Part shown: in pieces, positions 6,715 to 11,445 of the stretch | Layout of the letters: every line of letters begins with the position of its first letter | Position numbering within the stretch: the stretch's first letter is position 1 | NCBI GenBank assembly: GCA_018067325.1 | Contig: JAGPUU010000400.1 | Span: 1-11,445, forward strand | Source: Amphritea sp. | GTDB taxonomy: Bacteria > Pseudomonadota > Gammaproteobacteria > Pseudomonadales > Balneatricaceae | Reading direction: 5' to 3' | DNA: 11,445 nucleotides | The notes under the pieces: model-generated | What the model saw: the letters and a program-made list of their open reading frames with translations, nothing else | Told to the model about the DNA's origin: nothing | Database searches by the model: none | Position numbers and translations under genes: made by a program

Positions 6715-8157
6715 ATGATGAATGGGATTGGTCTGGATCAGTTACAGCTGGAAAACCGCTTCAGTCTGTTATCTGAATCATTTTATAGCCCTGTAACACC
6801 CCAGCCCTTAAAGAAACCGCACCTGGTTGCCTTTAGTACTGAGGCTGCTGAACTGATAGGGCTTGACCCTGGTCGGGCGACGCCAGAACAGCTAAGTGAG
6901 CTGTTCGGCGGTCACAGGTCGCTTGAGGGCAGTAATCCTGTAGCGACAGTCTATTCCGGGCATCAGTTTGGCGGTTACACGCCTCAGCTAGGTGATGGCA
7001 GGGCTGTTTTATTGGGTGACCTTGCTGGTAGTGATGGGCAGCGGTGGGAGCTGCAGCTTAAAGGCAGTGGTAAAACCCCTTATTCCAGACATGGGGATGG
7101 TCGCGCTGCATTGCGTTCGGTTATCCGTGAGTATCTTTGTAGTGAAGCCTTAGCTGCATTAGGCGTCCCTACAACTCGCGCCCTCTGCATAATTGGCAGT
7201 GAAACTCAGATCTATCGGGAGTCGATAGAGTTTGCTGCCAATATGGTGCGCATGAGTCCCAGTCATATCCGTTTTGGCCATTTTGAATATTTCTATTACA
7301 CCCGCCGTCCTGAACAGCTAAAGCAACTGGCTGATTTTGTTATCCAGCATCATTACCCGCATTGCGTGGAAATGGATAACCCCTATCTGGCGATGTTCTC
7401 TGAAGTGGTAGAAAGGACTGCGCGACTGATCGCGAAATGGCAGTCTGTTGGCTTTTGTCATGGCGTGATGAACACCGATAATATGTCGATTTTGGGTCTC
7501 ACTCTTGATTACGGTCCTTTTGGTTTTCTCGATGACTTCCAGCCTGGTTATATCTGTAACCAAACAGATGAGCAGGGTCGATATGCGTACCAGCAGCAAC
7601 CCTCTGTGGCTATGTGGAACTGTGTCTGTCTGGCACAAAGCTTGATGGGGTTAGTGAAGCAGAGCGATCTTGAAGCGGCTCTGAACCTATTCGAACCAAC
7701 CTATGCGGTTGCTTATACCGAACAGCTTAAGTTGCGTTTAGGAATGGCAGGCCACATCAATAATGATGGGCAACTCATTGAGAGTTTCCTTCGGTTATTA
7801 GAGTTGGCAAAGTGTGATTACAATGCTGTTTTTTTGGCACTTGAGAAAGCGGCGAGTGGAGATGTTGAATCTGTTACTGCGCTGTTAGGTGGTACTACCG
7901 AAGTATCCGAATGGCTGTCTCTGTATCTTGATCGGCTTGATGCTAATGCGTTGACTTTAATGGCTCGCAATAATCCGCGCGTGATTCTGCGTAATTATCT
8001 TGCTCAGCAAGTTATCGAGCGCGCGGAGAAGGGGGATTTCAGTGATCTGGCTCAATTGCATGCAGCACTAAGAGCTCCTTATAGTGATGCTTTAGATATA
8101 TACTCTCGGGATACTCCTGAATGGGGTAAAAATGTATCGCTGAGTTGTTCATCGTAA
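6715..8157 (+). CDS. selO: Protein adenylyltransferase SelO (YdiU family)
   Basis: Kinase-fold enzyme that transfers AMP from ATP to Ser/Thr/Tyr of target proteins; linked in E. coli to redox homeostasis. The 480 residues are full length (E. coli 478). Active-site residues equivalent to those described for P. syringae SelO all sit at a constant offset of three: K116 (KGSGKTPYSR), E139, D255 and N256 in HGVMNTDN (249-256), and D265 in DYG. GGYTPQLGDGRA (86-97) is the family signature. C281 in YICN and C478 in the terminal SCSS are the likely redox pair; C478 takes the place of the selenocysteine found in animal SelO. Two ATGs stand in tandem (6715, 6718) with only a weak ribosome site (GGTAA). 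It follows rhlB by 15 bases and is probably translated from the same message. Confidence 0.94.
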   Translation: MMNGIGLDQLQLENRFSLLSESFYSPVTPQPLKKPHLVAFSTEAAELIGLDPGRATPEQLSELFGGHRSLEGSNPVATVYSGHQFGGYTPQLGDGRAVLLGDLAGSDGQRWELQLKGSGKTPYSRHGDGRAALRSVIREYLCSEALAALGVPTTRALCIIGSETQIYRESIEFAANMVRMSPSHIRFGHFEYFYYTRRPEQLKQLADFVIQHHYPHCVEMDNPYLAMFSEVVERTARLIAKWQSVGFCHGVMNTDNMSILGLTLDYGPFGFLDDFQPGYICNQTDEQGRYAYQQQPSVAMWNCVCLAQSLMGLVKQSDLEAALNLFEPTYAVAYTEQLKLRLGMAGHINNDGQLIESFLRLLELAKCDYNAVFLALEKAASGDVESVTALLGGTTEVSEWLSLYLDRLDANALTLMARNNPRVILRNYLAQQVIERAEKGDFSDLAQLHAALRAPYSDALDIYSRDTPEWGKNVSLSCSS

Positions 8158-8205
8158 ATAATGAAAATAGTATTTAGATTATTAGTGCATGTTAAAGGTT
8201 TGAAT

Positions 8206-8234
8206 TTGAAGTATTTATTGGTTGTTATTAATAT
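8206..8234 (+). promoter_or_regulatory. Predicted sigma-70 promoter for the small membrane protein gene
   Basis: -35 TTGAAG (8206-8211) and -10 TAATAT (8229-8234) have the optimal 17-base spacing, in an AT-rich 100-base gap after selO. The transcript would start near 8241 with a leader of about 17 bases. It may also serve gpsA and sixA downstream. Predicted by eye. Confidence 0.5.
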
Positions 8235-8257
8235 GTGTAAATGTTGTGGAAAGTATA

Positions 8258-8479
8258 ATGGATAAACATAATACAGGCCGTATTAGTCAGGTTCTGGCTG
8301 TTGTTGTAGCACTTTTTTTTCTTATTATTGCCTTCAGCGGCTATCAAAAAACCGGTGATATTACTCTGGCGCTTATGTTCGGGTTGCTGGCGGTTCTGGG
8401 TTATTTTGTCGTGAAATTACTTTTTGTCGGTGTAAACAAGCTGCTTGATTCCCTCGATAGAAAAGCTGATAAAAGTTAA
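8258..8479 (+). CDS. Small two-helix inner-membrane protein, unknown function
   Basis: 73-residue protein starting at ATG 8258, with ribosome site GGAAA (8248-8252) five bases upstream. An in-frame TTG at 8222 would add 12 residues but has no ribosome site and overlaps the predicted promoter. Two hydrophobic segments are clear: about 10-29 (QVLAVVVALFFLIIAFSGY) and 36-57 (TLALMFGLLAVLGYFVVKLLFVG), joined by a short loop (QKTGD). A charged C-terminus follows (NKLLDSLDRKADKS). The positive tail suggests both ends lie in the cytoplasm, but this is inferred. I recognise no family. It sits between selO and gpsA on the same strand with 86 bases to gpsA and no strong terminator. Confidence 0.7.
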   Translation: MDKHNTGRISQVLAVVVALFFLIIAFSGYQKTGDITLALMFGLLAVLGYFVVKLLFVGVNKLLDSLDRKADKS

Positions 8480-8508
8480 TAGAGTTAAGTTTGCTAAAAA
8501 GTGCAGCA

Positions 8509-8525
8509 GGGTTTGAATCAGACCC
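8509..8525 (+). repeat. Weak hairpin in the gap before gpsA
   Basis: GGGTTT (8509-8514), loop GAATC, AGACCC (8520-8525): six pairs including one G-U. The next bases are GTGAAATAATAAAAC, without a U-tract, so it does not qualify as a terminator. It may mark a processing or attenuation point between the small membrane gene and gpsA. Confidence 0.3.
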
Positions 8526-8565
8526 GTGAAATAATAAAACGTACAGAAAAGGTAAGGAATCTCCG

Positions 8566-9594
8566 ATGACAAATGGGGCAAAAGTTGCAGTACTGGGTGG
8601 TGGAAGTTTCGGTACTGTCATTGCAAACCTGATCGGTAGTAAAGGGGAAGCGGTCAATCTTTGGATGCGTAATGCAGAGAGGGCTGAAGAAATAAACCGC
8701 ACCCGGGAAAATAGCCGCTATTTACCGGGACAGCAGTTGGCTGATTTACTCTATGCAACGGCTGATCTGGAACAGGCCCTAGCTGATGCAGACATAATCT
8801 TTGTTTCAATTCCAAGTCAGTCTTTTCGCGACGTTATTAGTCAGGCAAAACGCTACCTCCGTCCAGAGCAAATTGTCGTAAGCACTACCAAAGGAATCGA
8901 GGCAAATACTTTTAGTCTGATGAGTCAGATTCTTGCGGATGAACTACCAGATAATCCTATCGGTGTGATCAGTGGTCCTAACCTGGCCAAAGAGCTTGTG
9001 CAGAAGCAGCTCACTGCAACGGTTATTGCCAGTGAAGATGAGCAGGTTCGTACGGCAGTGCAGGAAATTTTGCATTGTGCATATTTCCGTATCTATGCCA
9101 GTACTGATATGTACGGTGTTGAGCTGGGCGGTACGTTGAAAAATATCTATGCCATTGCATCGGGTTTGAGTGCGGCATTGGGTATGGGAGAGAACACCAA
9201 AAGCATGCTGATGACCCGTAGCCTGGCAGAGATGAGTCGCTTTGCCGTTCAGTTGGGTGCTAATCCAATGACCTTTTTGGGGTTAGCAGGGGTAGGTGAT
9301 CTAATTGTTACCTGCTCATCACCGCTGAGTCGCAATTATCGGGTTGGCTATGCACTAGGTGAGGGTAAGAGCCTTGACGAGGCAGTAACCTCCCTGGGCG
9401 AGGTTGCAGAGGGTGTTAATACACTGCGCTATGTTAAAGAGAAAGCGGATGAGCTAGAGATCTATATGCCTTTGGTCTGCGGTCTCTACGAAGTCGTGTT
9501 TAATGGGGCCCCAGTGTCTCAGGTCGCAAAGATGATGATGCTTAATACGCAGAGTAGTGATGTAGAGTTCATCCTGCCTCGAGATGCTGGTTAA
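8566..9594 (+). CDS. gpsA: Glycerol-3-phosphate dehydrogenase [NAD(P)+]
   Basis: Cytoplasmic enzyme reducing dihydroxyacetone phosphate to sn-glycerol 3-phosphate, the backbone for phospholipid synthesis. At 342 residues it has the usual length. The nucleotide-binding loop is GGGSFGT (11-17). TTKG (107-110, K109) and GGTLKN (188-193, K192) give the two conserved active-site lysines. GPNLAKE (137-143), AGVGDL (241-246) and RNYR (256-259) complete the family signature. ATG 8566 has a clear ribosome site, TAAGGA at 8553-8558. The stop TAA overlaps the ATG of sixA by one base, so the two are translationally coupled. No dedicated promoter is convincing in the 86-base gap; transcription may come from the promoter at 8206-8234. 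Confidence 0.97.
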   Translation: MTNGAKVAVLGGGSFGTVIANLIGSKGEAVNLWMRNAERAEEINRTRENSRYLPGQQLADLLYATADLEQALADADIIFVSIPSQSFRDVISQAKRYLRPEQIVVSTTKGIEANTFSLMSQILADELPDNPIGVISGPNLAKELVQKQLTATVIASEDEQVRTAVQEILHCAYFRIYASTDMYGVELGGTLKNIYAIASGLSAALGMGENTKSMLMTRSLAEMSRFAVQLGANPMTFLGLAGVGDLIVTCSSPLSRNYRVGYALGEGKSLDEAVTSLGEVAEGVNTLRYVKEKADELEIYMPLVCGLYEVVFNGAPVSQVAKMMMLNTQSSDVEFILPRDAG

Positions 9595-10046
9595 TGCGAC
9601 TGCTTTTGTTACGTCATGGTGAAGCAGGTTTTAATGCGGTCACCGATGAACAGCGAAGCCTGACAGATAACGGCAGGTTTCGATTGCGGCAGATGTTGCT
9701 CCAGCATCAAGGGCTGCTGGAAGGTATTGAGCGTATCTTTCATAGCCCATACCTAAGAACTTGCCAAACCACTGAATTGGTTTGCGAAGCTAAGGCCGTT
9801 GCCACCAGTCCCTTAAAGTTGCTGACCCCCGAATCATCGCCACAAAGGGTTGTTAACTGGCTGAGTGAGCAGGCCGATGAAAACCTTATGCTGGTAACCC
9901 ATCAGCCGCTTATCGGTAATTTAGTCTCTTTACTATGCGAGGGAGATCTTTCCCGTCCAGAGCCGATGATGCCAGGGTGTCTGGCTATTATCGAACTGGA
10001 GTTTCCGGCTGCCGGGTTGGGGGAGCTTCGAGAGAAAGTGATTTAG
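9594..10046 (+). CDS. sixA: Phosphohistidine phosphatase SixA
   Basis: Small histidine-phosphatase-superfamily enzyme; E. coli SixA removes phosphate from phosphohistidine proteins, including components of the nitrogen phosphotransferase system and, as first reported, the ArcB histidine-phosphotransfer domain. The 150 residues are near the E. coli length (161). The catalytic motif LRHGEA gives H8, with R7 and E10; SPYLRTCQT supplies R55, and LVTHQP (101-105) the second histidine H103. The start is ATG 9594 within the gpsA stop (TAATG). The C-terminal 59 bases run antisense to the 3' end of the converging membrane-ligase gene. The family assignment is firm, the exact substrate is not. Confidence 0.88.
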   Translation: MRLLLLRHGEAGFNAVTDEQRSLTDNGRFRLRQMLLQHQGLLEGIERIFHSPYLRTCQTTELVCEAKAVATSPLKLLTPESSPQRVVNWLSEQADENLMLVTHQPLIGNLVSLLCEGDLSRPEPMMPGCLAIIELEFPAAGLGELREKVI

Positions 10047-11445
10047 TTTTAGAGTCTGTAATATACCCACTATCATTTCCCGTATTATGTTCAGCTTTAG
10101 TCTTTTGATTTTTTTCAATTATTTCTTTTATTAGTATTTCGCTTTGTATCAACGAATCTATCCTTGGGTAGCGAGCAAGGCCTTTTTGAATGGTTTCTAC
10201 TGCTTTTATATCTTGATCTGTAGAAAGGTAGGCCCGTGACAAGTCTATATAAAGTTGAGGGATCGGAGTGTACTCAATAAAAGGCTCTGCCCAATTAATA
10301 AATTGAGGTGAAAATTCTCCAATTTGTGCATTCAATTGACGTAACAGCATAGTCCGGTATAAAGCGTACTCAGCTGTGTCTTGGAAAAACGGGTTATTTA
10401 GTGCGGGTTTGAGTAAGGCGGGTTCAGTCATCTTAGCTTGAATGGACTTTACAATACTATGGTTCGCCTGAATTGTTTGAAGCAGTAGTAAAATAATACT
10501 CAGACTTAAAGTTACAGAGAAAAGACCTATTGTTATCTCATTAGTCCGACTAAATTCTAAGCTCCTGGTTCTTCTGCTATGACGCAGTATTAGGTATGCC
10601 AGGAGCCACAGAAGAAACCAGGGGACGTTACTAATATAGAAAGGAAACTCTACCTGAGTATGCAAACCAATTGGAATTAGCAGGGCGGAATAACTTAGTC
10701 CTCGACGCAAGCCGCACTTGAAGGCTGCATAGAGAACGGCAATAACAGATATAAAAATACCGCCTATAGCGATTAGGCCTCCTTCAACAATCCAGAACAT
10801 CAGTTCATTATGAGGATGAGTGAGGCGATTAGGAGGTAGGTTGGCTTCAGGGAAGCGTTTTAGGTAGTCAACTTTCTGATCGTGCCAGACTTTCTGGAAG
10901 CTCCCGATACCATGGCCGCTGATTGGTTGTAGCTTAAACACTTCAAAGGATATCTTATAGATATTAATGCGGCTATTGGAGCCTGATTCGACTACCCCCG
11001 GACCGTTTTTGTCTGCCAGATCCCCCAGTTTTTGTGAGCTGCGATGTATCCCATCACTTCCTAATAATAGTGCTGCAGTTATTGCGATAAATACTGCAAT
11101 GGAAAGGGTTTTGCGGTTAAGGAAGCTGCGCCAGTTGCACAGGGTTAGTATGATGACGCCGGAGGCGGCAGCAATAAGCCCGGTTCGAGAGCCTGAGTAA
11201 GCAACAATAAAACAACTGAGGAAAATGCTACTCAGCAGAATCAGTGTTAGAACTGGGCTACTTTTAAGGGTAACGGGCCGGCTTAGTAGGTATAGCCCAG
11301 TGATAAGGATAGTCGCCTGGAAAGATGAATGTATGTTGATCTGTTGGAAAACGCTGTAAGGAATCTCTTTGCTAGGTGTTATGAGTAACGGAAGAATGCC
11401 TGGCCAGAAAATTTGAGAGACGCCATATAGACCGTGAATAATGCC
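9988..11445 (-). CDS. O-antigen ligase/polymerase superfamily membrane protein, PglL-like (5' end outside window)
   Basis: The frame stays open from the stop at 9988 to the right edge: 485 codons without a stop, so the start lies beyond the window. A GTG at 10939-10941 is internal, since family motifs continue upstream of it. Visible residues include FQQINIHSSFQATILITGLYLL (33-54, PglL/Wzy type), SGSRTG after a membrane helix (84-89), a periplasmic stretch with GHGIGSF, and the diagnostic HPHNELMFWIVEGG (from 210; H210 and H212 are the likely catalytic histidines). LHTQVEFPFYIS, typical of the Wzy_C_2 region, comes next. After the last membrane helix a soluble helical, TPR-like tail of about 150 residues follows. 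The family transfers lipid-linked glycans to lipid A core or, for PglL, to protein hydroxyls in the periplasm. O-oligosaccharyltransferase is my best guess; O-antigen ligase is possible. Confidence 0.78.
   Translation of the reverse strand, partial: GIIHGLYGVSQIFWPGILPLLITPSKEIPYSVFQQINIHSSFQATILITGLYLLSRPVTLKSSPVLTLILLSSIFLSCFIVAYSGSRTGLIAAASGVIILTLCNWRSFLNRKTLSIAVFIAITAALLLGSDGIHRSSQKLGDLADKNGPGVVESGSNSRINIYKISFEVFKLQPISGHGIGSFQKVWHDQKVDYLKRFPEANLPPNRLTHPHNELMFWIVEGGLIAIGGIFISVIAVLYAAFKCGLRRGLSYSALLIPIGLHTQVEFPFYISNVPWFLLWLLAYLILRHSRRTRSLEFSRTNEITIGLFSVTLSLSIILLLLQTIQANHSIVKSIQAKMTEPALLKPALNNPFFQDTAEYALYRTMLLRQLNAQIGEFSPQFINWAEPFIEYTPIPQLYIDLSRAYLSTDQDIKAVETIQKGLARYPRIDSLIQSEILIKEIIEKNQKTKAEHNTGNDSGYITDSKTKSLSLEAPPTRQPETPVR

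Noticed and set aside
7318..7638. Minus-strand open frame of 106 codons inside selO
   Set aside because: It is antisense to well-conserved SelO active-site codons, with no ribosome site or known motif.
8222..8257. TTG start giving an 85-residue form of the small membrane protein
   Set aside because: There is no ribosome site upstream, and the extra codons overlap the predicted -10 element. ATG 8258 has GGAAA at proper spacing.
8373..8702. Minus-strand open frame of 109 codons across the small membrane gene and the start of gpsA
   Set aside because: It runs antisense to two supported genes and through the gpsA ribosome site, and its translation has no domain features.
10939..10941. GTG as the start of a 317-residue ligase protein
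   Set aside because: The frame continues open upstream to the window edge and encodes further membrane helices and the SRTG and FQQIN family motifs, so this GTG is an internal valine.
10967..11200. Plus-strand open frame of 77 codons
   Set aside because: It lies wholly antisense to the membrane-ligase gene, whose frame stays open here and carries family motifs. The plus-strand translation shows no recognisable domain.
1..11445. Search for CRISPR arrays, tRNA or rRNA genes, insertion sequences, toxin-antitoxin or defence operons
   Set aside because: No regularly spaced repeats, cloverleaf-like sequence, transposase motifs or defence-type domains were seen. The genes are housekeeping, SOS and one glycan-transfer gene.

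Overview
The window reads as ordinary, densely coded chromosome of a marine-type gammaproteobacterium in the Oceanospirillales/Pseudomonadales range. The support is moderate GC (judged by eye), protein sequences closest in my memory to Pseudomonas and marine relatives, and the gene order topA - DUF6586 gene - small acidic gene - sulA - lexA, which I recall from Pseudomonas. The species cannot be named from this sequence. No rRNA, tRNA, CRISPR array, insertion sequence or prophage is visible, and no gene-free stretch exceeds about 130 bases.

Left part (1-1853, plus strand): the 3' part of topA (DNA topoisomerase I, zinc-finger C-terminal region), a DUF6586 protein and a small acidic protein of unknown function. 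A perfect bidirectional terminator (1874-1905) separates this group from the converging lexA-sulA operon (1920-2983, minus strand). lexA is the SOS repressor and sulA is the SOS cell-division inhibitor. The 129-base gap between lexA and the divergent dinG helicase gene holds three LexA-box-like sites. One is a canonical box over the predicted lexA -10 element, one lies just downstream of the expected lexA transcript start, and one overlaps the -35 region of the predicted dinG promoter. Repressor, division block and repair helicase thus form one compact damage-response module.

Middle (3113-8157, plus strand): dinG (XPD-like iron-sulfur helicase), rhlB (DEAD-box RNA helicase) and selO (protein AMPylase of the YdiU/SelO family) follow one another with gaps of 23 and 15 bases and no terminator between them. 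They may form a transcription unit partly fed by the LexA-controlled promoter. Next come a small two-helix membrane protein (8258-8479) behind a good sigma-70-like promoter, then gpsA (glycerol-3-phosphate dehydrogenase) and sixA (phosphohistidine phosphatase), joined by a one-base start/stop overlap.

Right end (9988-11445, minus strand): a large polytopic membrane protein of the O-antigen ligase/polymerase superfamily (Wzy_C, PglL-like), open to the right edge and therefore lacking its N-terminus. Its 3' end overlaps the 3' end of sixA by 59 bases, and its distal half is visibly AT-rich.

I see no clearly new multi-gene system. The points most worth a second look are the three-site LexA control region, the dinG-rhlB-selO arrangement and the sixA/ligase tail-to-tail overlap.
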